Shown here: positions 52,727-61,472 of the stretch, one piece after another | How the letters are laid out: every line of letters begins with the position of its first letter | Position numbering within the stretch: the stretch's first letter is position 1 | NCBI RefSeq assembly: GCF_039542385.1 | Contig: NZ_BAABIA010000003.1 | Location: 558,001 to 622,000 of the forward strand | Origin: Prosthecobacter algae | GTDB taxonomy: Bacteria; Verrucomicrobiota; Verrucomicrobiia; Verrucomicrobiales; Verrucomicrobiaceae | Direction of reading: 5' to 3' | DNA: 64,000 nt | Notes under the pieces: generated by a model | The model's input: only the letters and a program-made list of their open reading frames with translations | Database searches by the model: none | Told to the model about the DNA's origin: nothing | Made by a program: the position numbers and the translations under genes

Positions 52727-55700
52727 TCAGTGGTTGAAGAGAAACGCCGGTGAATTGATGAGCGCCCAGGCCAAGTCCTGCGCGGCCGTGAGTCGTTTGT
52801 TGCCGAGTTGTTTGGAGCTGAGATCCGCATCACGGCGGAGCTGCACCAGTTTAGGATCCAGCGTGATGGGGCTCTGGCTGCTCTGGTATTTGGCCTCCAG
52901 GGCAACCAGTTGAGCATCCACTGGCAATGGCTTCTTGGCGGCGGCCAGGGTTTTTTTCGTGGTTTGATAGTCACGCGCTTGATCGAGGAAGTGAGTCACC
53001 AGCGCAGCCTTCTGCTCGGCGGTGCGTTTAGCCGCAGACGTTTTGATGGCATCGGCCACCGCCTTCGCCACGCCGAAACGGACCACGGGGCTGGAGGTCA
53101 CCCACAGGCGGAAGCGCCCCAGATTGTAGCGACCATTTTGGAAGGGCTGGCTCATCTGGATGATGAACTGCGAACCGCCTTTGAAGGCCACAGGTTTGGC
53201 AAACTCAAAGGTCGCCTCATGGCGGAAACCACCTTCAGGAGACACGGCCCAGCCCCGGTCCCGATTGCCCTTTTTCAGAGCTTCCGTAACCGCGAAGTTC
53301 GCCTGTTCAAAATCCGCTTTCGGATTGCGCAGTTCCTGCGGCACACCGCCCTTCACACGCTGGCCGCCAGCGGGGCTCAATGCAGTGGCACTGACATTAA
53401 ATTCGCTGAGCACAAAGTTACCATCTGGGGCGGTGCCAGGTCCATTGTTAGGGAGGCGGTCATCCGGCAGCATTTCCAGCTTGATGGCCGTGACGTTTTC
53501 CAGCGGGGTCTTGCCACTGAGTTGGTAGTTACCCGCGGCTAAACGACTTTCTGGAAAGGCGGTGGCGAAGACGGAGCCATCGGGCTGGACCTCCAGTTTC
53601 TCCACGCCTGCGGCACGCATGACAGTGAGTTCCAGCGGCACCCATTCCGTCGTGAGGTCGGCATACTGCTCCCAGCGCGGCTGCAGCATCGGGGCGGTCT
53701 CGGCCGCTTTCTTTACAGCCTCTTCGGCTTTCTTGATCGCAGCGAGGCGGGTCTCTTGTTTCCTCTTCACCTCAGGGGCCATCTTCACCTGGTAGTCTTC
53801 CAGTTCCTTCTTAGCCGCGGCAATCAGAGCCAGGCGCTCGGCTTCTGCCTTGGCGATCACTGGCTTTTGTTCCGCCTCTTTCGCCTGCCATTCAGCAGCG
53901 AGTTGTTTATGCTCCACATCCATGCCCGCCATGCTGGCCAGGGCTGCATTGATCTCCTTACCTGTCGGTTTGCGATTGAGAATGCGCAGGAAGATTTCTT
54001 CCACCAGCTTGGCGTCGTCCTTCACTTCATTCGTGAGCTTGGCGATGGCGTTGTTCGGATCACTGATCGCATCACCCACCGTTGGGCCGGACATCAGGGC
54101 CATGACAGGGCCGAGATTCACCTCGTTGCTGCGCTCGCACTCGCACACGCTCTCACGCGCAGGTTTACCAAAGTTGGTTAGGAAGCCATCTGGCAACTGC
54201 GTTTGACCGTCAATGAGCTGAGCCGCCCGTGTGCCTTTGGGCACGCCAGGGATGTTGGGCATGGAGCCAGTCACCGCAAAGACAGAGTCAAACAGCACCT
54301 CGGCAGGCAGGCGGCGGGCTTTAGCATGGCTGTAGTTCACCTTGTCATCCTCGTTCCATTTGTTGGTGGAGAGGCTAAGTTGATAGGTGCGGCTCTGGGT
54401 GATGATCTTCATCAGGTGACGCACATTGAACCCGCTCTGCACAAACTCATTCGTCAGATATTGGAGCAGCTCAGGATTGCTCGGCGGGTTGCCTGCACGG
54501 ATGTCGTCCAGGGGCTCGATGACTCCAGTGCCGGTGAGGTAACCCCAAATGCGATTGGTGTAACTCATGGCGAAGTAGTCGTTTTCCGGGCTAGTCATCC
54601 AGGTGGCAAACTGCTCGCGGCGGCTGGTGGCGGTCTTGCTAACCAACTCCATGTCAAAGGGCACCTGAGGAGCGACGGGGGCATTGGTGCGCAGGTGATT
54701 CATCTCGCCCATGGTTTTGTCACCGACGATTTCATACAGAGGTTTGGCTCCTTCCACGGCGGTACCACCGATGGTCTTGCCAGCGCTTGCGGGATCGGTC
54801 TTCATGTCCACTTGGGCAAAGAAAGCGGCGGTCTGGTAGTATTGGTCCCAGGTCCATTTTTCAAAAGGATGGTCGTGGCACTTGTTGCAATTGAATCGAG
54901 TGGCCAGGAAAAGGTGCGTGGTGTTTTCCACCAGTTCTTCCGGGGTGCGAACGGTCTTGTAATAAGCAGCAGCGGGATTGTCCTTGGTAGAACCCGTGGC
55001 CGTGATGATGCGATAGGCCATGCGGTCATATGGCGTGTTATCCGCGACCTGTTGCTTGATCCAATCTCGCAAAATCTTGACGCCTTCGTTGCCGAGAAAT
55101 TTGCTGTTCACCTGCAGCATGTCCGCCCATTTGTTCGACCAATGATCCACAAAGTCTGGATTGCCGATGAGCTTATCAATGACCTCATTGCGCTTCGTCC
55201 GGCTGTCCCGTGCATCTGCTACAAAGGCGCGCACTTCTTCCACCTTTGGAGGCAGGCCGGTGAGGTCAATGTGAATGCGGCGTAGGAAGTCTTCATCGCT
55301 GCACAGTCCGCTGGGTTCGATCTTCATGCGCTCCCACTTGCGGGTCACGAGTTCATCAATCTTGGTCCACTTCTCAGGCTCCTTCCAGGCGAAGCCGGTG
55401 CGATCTCCCATGACGGTGACGGTGGTGGCGGCATAGGCCCCTTCAAAGCGTGCGAGGATGGCGGCCTCCCCACGGCGCAGGCTGGTCACGAGGCCGGTTT
55501 TATCCGCTTCCAGTACTTCCATGTTGCCGCTGTCCACAAAGGCTTCGGCGGTGACATCTTTGACATAACCATCGGCATAACGGGCGATGACGCGGATCTG
55601 CTGGCGGCTGCCGATGCGCTCCAGCACGGGATTCTTGGGGAACACTTCGATGCTCGTTACCCGTGGGGTCTTAAGGTCGAGCTTGGCTCCCTGGCTGATC

Positions 55701-57844
55701 CAGGCCTTCAGCGTTTCATAATAAAGTTCACCCGGGACGGTCAACTGCCCGCCTTCATGGGGGACGGAACCGCTGGCCTTCAGCAGCATCAGCGAATGAT
55801 CTGGAGAAGCCACATTGGCACGACGGCTGGCGAGTTCATCGGTAAAAGCGAGCACGTCATAAATGGGGTCATAACCGCGCAGGCTGAGCTTAAAGCCTGC
55901 CTTGCCATCCTTGGCCCCATGGCAGGTGCCCATGTTGCAACCGAGCTTGGAGGTGATGGGCATCACATCGCGCACGTAGTCCGGTTTCAGCGCTAGATTC
56001 ATGCCTGTCACCGTCACGGGCACGGTGGCACTTTTGCCCATGAAGGCGACCTTCACTTCGCCTTTGCCATCGCTGCCAGGGCGCAGCAGACCGTGCTCAT
56101 TGATGCTGGCTGCCTCGCCACCTTGGAAGGTCAATTTGGCCATGCGGGTGACATCGGCCTTCGTGCCGTTGCTCAGAGTCGCCGTGACCAAAAGCTGGGC
56201 ATACTCCATGGGCTTGCTGAGGCTGATGGTGGTGGGCTGCACCTCGATGGAGGCGACGGTAAGACCGGGAACCAGAGTCTCCACTTTGTCATCCTTTACC
56301 GCCGTCGCACGCACGCTGTCATCGGCAATGACTTCACTGGCCGCGAGGGCTTTGTTCTCGACCAATGGCACGCTCACAAACTCCTTGGCGATCTTACCCG
56401 TGGCGGATTCGATGAGCCGGATGCGACCATCCTGCCCGGCGGCCGCCACGGTTTGACCATCGGGACTGAAGCTGACGGTAAAGATGCCACCGGTGGGCAT
56501 GGGCACACTGGCGATGAGCTTCACGTCTTTGACGATCCAGTCCTCCAGGGCCTTGCCAGCGCCGCTGCGGGTTTCGACGATGGTCTTCACCTCGTCCGGC
56601 ATGGTGCTGTCGTAGTCGGAGGCGTAGATATTCACCTGGCCGGTGCCTTCATGCGAGGCCCCTGCGGCGATGCGTTTGCCATCGGGCGCGAAGTCCACCC
56701 CGAAGATGCGGCCCTGCATGAGGGGAAACTTGCGGATGAGGTTGGCATTGTCCCCGATGACTCGTTTGGTGATGCGCTCCATGCGGTAGATGGCCGGCAT
56801 GCCATCGGTGCCGCCGATGAGGATTTCATTGCGCAAAGGATGGCGCACCAGGGCCTGCACACCGCCTTTGAGAGCGCCCGGTGTGATGGAGGTGATGTTG
56901 TCCACAAAACGCTGCGTTTCCACCTCCGTAAGTTTCACACTCATGTCACGGCCGCAGGAGGCGATGAACTTGCCATCCGTGCTCCACACGGTGTCCAGCA
57001 CCCAGTCACTATGGCCACCCATGAAGAGGGTTTCTTTACCTGTGGTTGCTTCAAAAGCGCGCAAGCCATTGTCCGCACAACCGACGGCGATGAACTTGCC
57101 ATCGGGCGACCAACTGGCGCCGTAAAGAGTGTCGAAAGTCAGTGACTTGGACAGCTCCAGCTTCTTCTTCGCCACATCCCAGACCTGGATCTCCCCTTCG
57201 CGCGCTGGGCTACCGCCAGTAACGAGGATCTTGCTGCCATCGGGCGACCAGGCCAGCTTTTGAATGCGCTCCGCCAGCCCAACCAAACGTGTAACAATGC
57301 CACTGCCATCGGCCTTATGAATGAGCACTTCGTGGTAACCGGCCACTGCGAGCAGGGTGCCATCGGGCGAATACTCCATGGAGGTCACGGCTGGGGCGGT
57401 GACATACACGGGCGGGTGCTCCATGTCATAGTGCGCCATGGCGGAAGCTGGGGTATCATCTTTGGCCCCCTCGCTGACCCAGCGCTTGATGAGAGCGACC
57501 TGGGTTTCATGCAGGGGATCGCCCTTGGGTGGCATCTCCACCTTGCCTTCGGCATTGGGGGTGGAGACCTTGAGGAGGTTCGATTCCTCTGGCTTGCCGG
57601 GGACGATGGCGTTGCCCTCTTCTCCACCTGCCAGCAGTTTGGCAAAGTCGGTCATCACGTAGTCGCCCTTGGCCTTCGCTGGCTGGTGGCAGCCCGTGCA
57701 GTTTGCCTGGAGGATGGGGCGGATGTGTTTGTAAAACGAGACCGGTTTGTTGGGATCAATGCCCTCCTCTTTCTTCGGCGGGGCAGCCTGGACGGCCAGC
57801 GCAAGAAGGGACAAGCTGGCAAAGGTAAGGAAAGGCGTCTTCAT
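52727..57844 (-). CDS. Giant PSD1-type fusion: cytochrome c, WD40 propeller, Ig-like domain, DUF1549 and DUF1553
   Basis: A 1705-residue protein from the ATG at 57844 with a signal peptide (MKTPFLTFASLSLLALAVQA). A PSCyt1-type cytochrome domain has CTGCH at residues 49-53. WD40-like blades fill about 150-470 (repeated WSPDGK/SPDGTLLAV motifs). An Ig-like Big_2-type domain follows (about 530-625, SNGTKADVTRMAKLTF). A second cytochrome-like segment has CNMGTCHGAKDG near 635. DUF1549 holds CNKCHDHPFEKWT near 985. DUF1553 follows, with TNRIWGYLTGTGVIEPLDDIRAGNPPSNPELLQYL, then a long coiled coil and a C-terminal jelly-roll-like part. It has no adjacent DUF1501 gene, unlike the pair at 14824-18380. 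Function unknown; three CxxCH-type motifs suggest redox or metal chemistry outside the cytoplasm. Confidence 0.9.
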   Translation of the reverse strand: MKTPFLTFASLSLLALAVQAAPPKKEEGIDPNKPVSFYKHIRPILQANCTGCHQPAKAKGDYVMTDFAKLLAGGEEGNAIVPGKPEESNLLKVSTPNAEGKVEMPPKGDPLHETQVALIKRWVSEGAKDDTPASAMAHYDMEHPPVYVTAPAVTSMEYSPDGTLLAVAGYHEVLIHKADGSGIVTRLVGLAERIQKLAWSPDGSKILVTGGSPAREGEIQVWDVAKKKLELSKSLTFDTLYGASWSPDGKFIAVGCADNGLRAFEATTGKETLFMGGHSDWVLDTVWSTDGKFIASCGRDMSVKLTEVETQRFVDNITSITPGALKGGVQALVRHPLRNEILIGGTDGMPAIYRMERITKRVIGDNANLIRKFPLMQGRIFGVDFAPDGKRIAAGASHEGTGQVNIYASDYDSTMPDEVKTIVETRSGAGKALEDWIVKDVKLIASVPMPTGGIFTVSFSPDGQTVAAAGQDGRIRLIESATGKIAKEFVSVPLVENKALAASEVIADDSVRATAVKDDKVETLVPGLTVASIEVQPTTISLSKPMEYAQLLVTATLSNGTKADVTRMAKLTFQGGEAASINEHGLLRPGSDGKGEVKVAFMGKSATVPVTVTGMNLALKPDYVRDVMPITSKLGCNMGTCHGAKDGKAGFKLSLRGYDPIYDVLAFTDELASRRANVASPDHSLMLLKASGSVPHEGGQLTVPGELYYETLKAWISQGAKLDLKTPRVTSIEVFPKNPVLERIGSRQQIRVIARYADGYVKDVTAEAFVDSGNMEVLEADKTGLVTSLRRGEAAILARFEGAYAATTVTVMGDRTGFAWKEPEKWTKIDELVTRKWERMKIEPSGLCSDEDFLRRIHIDLTGLPPKVEEVRAFVADARDSRTKRNEVIDKLIGNPDFVDHWSNKWADMLQVNSKFLGNEGVKILRDWIKQQVADNTPYDRMAYRIITATGSTKDNPAAAYYKTVRTPEELVENTTHLFLATRFNCNKCHDHPFEKWTWDQYYQTAAFFAQVDMKTDPASAGKTIGGTAVEGAKPLYEIVGDKTMGEMNHLRTNAPVAPQVPFDMELVSKTATSRREQFATWMTSPENDYFAMSYTNRIWGYLTGTGVIEPLDDIRAGNPPSNPELLQYLTNEFVQSGFNVRHLMKIITQSRTYQLSLSTNKWNEDDKVNYSHAKARRLPAEVLFDSVFAVTGSMPNIPGVPKGTRAAQLIDGQTQLPDGFLTNFGKPARESVCECERSNEVNLGPVMALMSGPTVGDAISDPNNAIAKLTNEVKDDAKLVEEIFLRILNRKPTGKEINAALASMAGMDVEHKQLAAEWQAKEAEQKPVIAKAEAERLALIAAAKKELEDYQVKMAPEVKRKQETRLAAIKKAEEAVKKAAETAPMLQPRWEQYADLTTEWVPLELTVMRAAGVEKLEVQPDGSVFATAFPESRLAAGNYQLSGKTPLENVTAIKLEMLPDDRLPNNGPGTAPDGNFVLSEFNVSATALSPAGGQRVKGGVPQELRNPKADFEQANFAVTEALKKGNRDRGWAVSPEGGFRHEATFEFAKPVAFKGGSQFIIQMSQPFQNGRYNLGRFRLWVTSSPVVRFGVAKAVADAIKTSAAKRTAEQKAALVTHFLDQARDYQTTKKTLAAAKKPLPVDAQLVALEAKYQSSQSPITLDPKLVQLRRDADLSSKQLGNKRLTAAQDLAWALINSPAFLFNH

Positions 57845-57977
57845 GGGTGGTTGAAGGGGGGATTCTAACAAAGTGTAACGCGCAGAAACGCCCCGGCGAG
57901 AGAGTCTCTTGCCGTGCCCACCCGCTCAGGCGGGATCATCCATGCCTAAGCGTGGAAGTACCAGGGAAAAGTCGTCC

Positions 57978-59141
57978 TCACTGCCCCAGCGCGTAGATGT
58001 AAAAACCCGCCCCCAGTACCAGCGGCAGCAGCAGAGCTACCCAGCCCGGCCAAGCCATAAGCCCAGGCGGCAAGGGGCGCGGGTAGTCCGGCGTGACCCC
58101 GGCCTGGAGCATGCGGTCATACAGATGCGGATGGAGCTGCCGCCCACGCATCACCGCAGGCATTTGATTGACTTGATACAGCTTTTCCAAAGCATGAGCA
58201 TAGATCGCAGAATCCGCCGCGCCCTGCATGGCCGCCTCATCGGCCACCCTTTCCAGACGACGAGAAAACCAGGTGAACAGGCGCTGCAAGCCATACATGG
58301 CCCCAAACAGAACCAGCAGGCCGCGCGAACCGAAATGATGATGAACGGGATGGAAGAAAATCAGGATCGTCCAGCACAGCATTCCCGCTAGTCGCGCCAC
58401 CTGCACAATCAGCCGCTCACGCAAATGCGCCATTTCATGCAGGATGACGGCGCGCACCTCGTCATCGTCCAGCACCTCCATCAGGCGCGTGGTGACCACG
58501 AGGCCCTGGATGTAAACGAGTGCTCCGGCATTGGCCACGGGACTGACGGAAAGCCAGGTATGGCGCGGCTTGACGACAGAGATGGCGGTAGCTTCCTCGG
58601 TGATCCGATCCAACCGCGCTTCCTCTGGATGCTTGCATCGACATAGCCGCGCCATCACCGGCATCCACAAGGCAGAAACAATGAAGGCCATGGCAGCAAT
58701 GCCCAAAACTGCCCGCACCCAGTCTTGCCACGTTAGCACCTTCGGCATGGTGAACATGAGCCCGAGAAAGATACCCACCAGACCAAACTGCACGATGAGC
58801 GTCCAGACGGTGTGGACGAGCCAAACGCGGAAAGTGTATCGCGGCTCGATCTCGCGCGCTGCCGGGTACCCACCCAGGACCAGGCCTATCACCGGGAGGA
58901 GCAGCCACCAGCGCCCGTCATCCTCTGGAAACTTAAACGCCCAGACCGCCCCTATCGTGAACATGATCCCCAGGGTCACGCCAAACTGAGCCCGCCGTGC
59001 CTGCCAGAGCAAGCGCGCCCGCTCCGTCCAGTGCGCGCCCTGACTCTTCCGCCAACGACGCAGAGAAAGGTGCATGAACAAGGCCATCAATAATTCTGCA
59101 GACACACTGCTGAAGATCAGAAAAAGCCCTTTGGAATCCAT
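57978..59141 (-). CDS. M48-type membrane metallopeptidase
   Basis: A 387-residue protein from the ATG at 59141 (MDSKGLFLIFSSVSAELLMALF). Five to six membrane segments surround a zinc-protease motif HEMAH (His235, Glu236, His239: RAVILHEMAHLRERL), and the downstream RVADEAAMQG supplies the third zinc-ligand Glu region seen in M48/BlaR1-like enzymes. The pattern ASPVANAGALVYIQGLVVTTRLMEVL before it is typical of M48 proteases. Membrane M48 enzymes act on membrane or misfolded proteins; the target is unknown here. It diverges from jetA with 190 bp between starts. Confidence 0.82.
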   Translation of the reverse strand: MDSKGLFLIFSSVSAELLMALFMHLSLRRWRKSQGAHWTERARLLWQARRAQFGVTLGIMFTIGAVWAFKFPEDDGRWWLLLPVIGLVLGGYPAAREIEPRYTFRVWLVHTVWTLIVQFGLVGIFLGLMFTMPKVLTWQDWVRAVLGIAAMAFIVSALWMPVMARLCRCKHPEEARLDRITEEATAISVVKPRHTWLSVSPVANAGALVYIQGLVVTTRLMEVLDDDEVRAVILHEMAHLRERLIVQVARLAGMLCWTILIFFHPVHHHFGSRGLLVLFGAMYGLQRLFTWFSRRLERVADEAAMQGAADSAIYAHALEKLYQVNQMPAVMRGRQLHPHLYDRMLQAGVTPDYPRPLPPGLMAWPGWVALLLPLVLGAGFYIYALGQ

Positions 59142-59331
59142 GCGGGTGCATCCAAACCTGCCGGAGCATGGATTGTCAATCCCACCCTCGCCCCAGGGAA
59201 AAAATCTGCCAGGTCTCACAGACGGGCCGTGCACGCCAGATCCGCGTAAAATCAAGGCTGCGCGAGGAAAAGAACAGGTGGCCTCGCTCAAAAGTTGCAG
59301 TCCCGGTTTGTCCTGTCAGGGTGGGCAGCCC

Positions 59332-60807
59332 ATGCCAGCCGACCAACTCAGCCAGCGCCTGTTTGCCAGTGTTTCAGCGGACTTCTTTCGTCCGCTGGTG
59401 CGCCCCTCGGCCCCGGTGTATGTGGACGGGGCGGATCGCCTGATTCAGGAGGCTGGTGAAGCGGGCCGCCTACCACAAACGGATGCCCTAGCCATCCTGC
59501 GTGAGGTGCTTTCCCAGAACCCACAGGTGGCCCTCCAAGAAGACGAAGGCGGGGGTCTCCAAGACATCCGCGCGCGGGCAGGCAAGCTGTACAATCAACT
59601 GCTGCAAGTGCGCTGGATCGAGGAGCAAGCCGTCAGCCTCCATGAGCGCTGGGTGGTCATCTCCCCTTCCCTACGCCCGCTGATGCGCACCCTGCGCGAC
59701 CTCGCCGAAAATGAGGTGGCAGAGCTGAAGAGCTTTGCCGATACCCTGCGCGGCGTCTGCACCTCCCTAGAGCAGCGGGATGTGCTGAATCCCTACATCG
59801 TCCCCGCCATGGAAATGCGCGGCACGATCCACGATCTCCTCCAGCGCATGGAAAGCGCCATCCTCCAGCTCCACGGGGTGGAAAAGCTGGTGCACAGCTT
59901 TGAGCGGCGGCAGCGGGAAACGGAGTCTGGCGCGGAGACGCTGCGCCTGTTTTACCACGACTTTCATGAAGGCCAGCACATGGTCTGTTACGATGTCTTG
60001 CGCGGTGGTGGCCTGCTGCCACGCCTGCAACGGGCCCGCAGCCGCGTGCGTGATGCGGCGGATGATCCCCTCGTGATCCAACACCTGGCGGATGGCATCG
60101 CTGAATACCGCAATCTGGAGCCAAACGAAGCCTGGGAACTGGCCAACATCCAAATCCAGCGGCTGGAGCGCCAACTCGCCGGCCTGCGCCTGCGGGCGGA
60201 GGCGATCGATGCCCGCGTGGCCTCTTTCAATCGACTTTCCGTGCAGCGGTACCGTTACCAGTCGGAGCTTCGCGGTCGCCGCCCGGACATGATCAAACGC
60301 TACTGCGAGGCGATCAATACCGCCCATCGCGGTGCCAAGTTCAACGACCTGCGAATCGAGCCGGACTTTGCCCTGGCCACTCCCGAGGTGGATTTCTTTT
60401 ACGGTATCGCTTCGCTGGCCCGTCCACGTCGGTCCCGCTCGCCCGTGGCACTGGAGCTTGGCCAGACCTTGTCCGCTGAGGATGAGGCCGCTGACCTGGA
60501 GCGCCTGCGCCAGCGGCAAAAATTTGCCCTCACCCCTCACCGCGCTGCGCGACTGGTCGCCCGCATGATCCGGCAGCACGGCCCCGGCATCGCCACGGAC
60601 GGCTTTACCCTGGAGACACCGGATGAGCTGCTGGACCTCATGGCCGCTGCGGCCTACAACCACGGCATGGATGCCACCAGTGGGGAAGAGCAGCGCTGGC
60701 ACATCGTCAGCAGCAGCCGCGATCACAGCCTCGAACCTGAAAACATCCCTCGTGACGCCCAGGCTGGCTGGCGCGTCGAACGTTTTGCCTTTGCCCGCCC
60801 CACATGA
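59332..60807 (+). CDS. jetA: Wadjet protein JetA (MukF/MksF-like kleisin)
   Basis: A 491-residue protein from the ATG at 59332 (MPADQLSQRLFASVSADFFRPL); the frame upstream to 59074 is not plausible coding and would overlap the divergent peptidase. It is helical with an N-terminal winged-helix-like start and a long central helical stretch (RQRETESGAETLRLFYHDFHEGQHM..), and resembles the kleisin-type JetA/MksF proteins. Its TGA overlaps the ATG of the next gene by four bases (60804-60807), as in Wadjet and Mks operons. In Wadjet complexes JetA bridges the JetC dimer and binds JetB; the complex extrudes and senses closed circular DNA. The subtype (I, II or III) cannot be settled by eye. Confidence 0.85.
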   Translation: MPADQLSQRLFASVSADFFRPLVRPSAPVYVDGADRLIQEAGEAGRLPQTDALAILREVLSQNPQVALQEDEGGGLQDIRARAGKLYNQLLQVRWIEEQAVSLHERWVVISPSLRPLMRTLRDLAENEVAELKSFADTLRGVCTSLEQRDVLNPYIVPAMEMRGTIHDLLQRMESAILQLHGVEKLVHSFERRQRETESGAETLRLFYHDFHEGQHMVCYDVLRGGGLLPRLQRARSRVRDAADDPLVIQHLADGIAEYRNLEPNEAWELANIQIQRLERQLAGLRLRAEAIDARVASFNRLSVQRYRYQSELRGRRPDMIKRYCEAINTAHRGAKFNDLRIEPDFALATPEVDFFYGIASLARPRRSRSPVALELGQTLSAEDEAADLERLRQRQKFALTPHRAARLVARMIRQHGPGIATDGFTLETPDELLDLMAAAAYNHGMDATSGEEQRWHIVSSSRDHSLEPENIPRDAQAGWRVERFAFARPT

Positions 60808-61451
60808 GTTCCCTCCCCTGGCCATCTTTCTGGGCCGACGTGCCTGAACGCGACCGCTCCCCCATCCGCGATGTCCTCGCAGACCTCCTGCGCTACGGCG
60901 TCATCCTGGGGGATGAAGGCAGCGGCCGCGATTCCTACCTTTTGGTTAGGGATCAGTATCCAGACCATATCCGTGACTACCTTTCCCCGCTGGGTCTGGA
61001 GCTGATCATTGACCATGAGCCACCGCTCATCCAGGCCCGCCCGGTGCCTGAGGAGTGCCAGCTCCTAGCCACCTTCACGAAGGATGAAACCCTCCTGGTC
61101 CTGGCCCTGTGGCGCATCTACGATGAATCCCGCAGTGAGCAGGCCAGCGAAACCGTCATCATCAGCGCGAATGACCTGTGGGTGAAATGGCGGGTGTTCT
61201 TTGAGCACATCGAGCCCCCAGGCATCACCGCGCTGGAGGAGCTGCTGTCCCGACTTCGCCGCAAAAAGCTCATCCGCTTTCAGCGGGCGGAGGATAGCAC
61301 CCGGCCCGGTGAGGCCATGATCGAAGTGCTGCCCAGCCTGTCTCGCAGCATCCCCTTTGACAGCATCGAAGCCTGGCTGGAACGCGCCAAGCTATACGAG
61401 CCCGAGCAGGCCGCTGCGGCCATCGTGCTCGAAGAGTCCCCTCAGCCTTAA
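60804..61451 (+). CDS. jetB: Wadjet protein JetB (DUF4194, MukE/MksE-like)
   Basis: A 215-residue protein with the DUF4194 pattern: two winged-helix-like halves (LADLLRYGVILGDEGSGRDSYLLVRDQYPDHIRDYLSPLGLELIID and LEELLSRLRRKKLIRFQRAEDSTRPGEAMIEVLPSLSRSIP). It starts in a 4-bp overlap with jetA and ends 21 bp before jetC. In Wadjet, JetB (a KITE-type subunit) binds the kleisin JetA and DNA. Gene order, overlap and size agree with Wadjet and Mks operons. Confidence 0.9.
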   Translation: MSSLPWPSFWADVPERDRSPIRDVLADLLRYGVILGDEGSGRDSYLLVRDQYPDHIRDYLSPLGLELIIDHEPPLIQARPVPEECQLLATFTKDETLLVLALWRIYDESRSEQASETVIISANDLWVKWRVFFEHIEPPGITALEELLSRLRRKKLIRFQRAEDSTRPGEAMIEVLPSLSRSIPFDSIEAWLERAKLYEPEQAAAAIVLEESPQP

Positions 61452-61472
61452 TTTCCCCCGAATCTCTCCCTC

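Noticed and set aside
54203-57145. Plus-strand frames of 350-360 codons inside the 52727-57844 gene
   Set aside because: They mirror the WD40 and DUF1549 coding sequence on the other strand and have no domain of their own.
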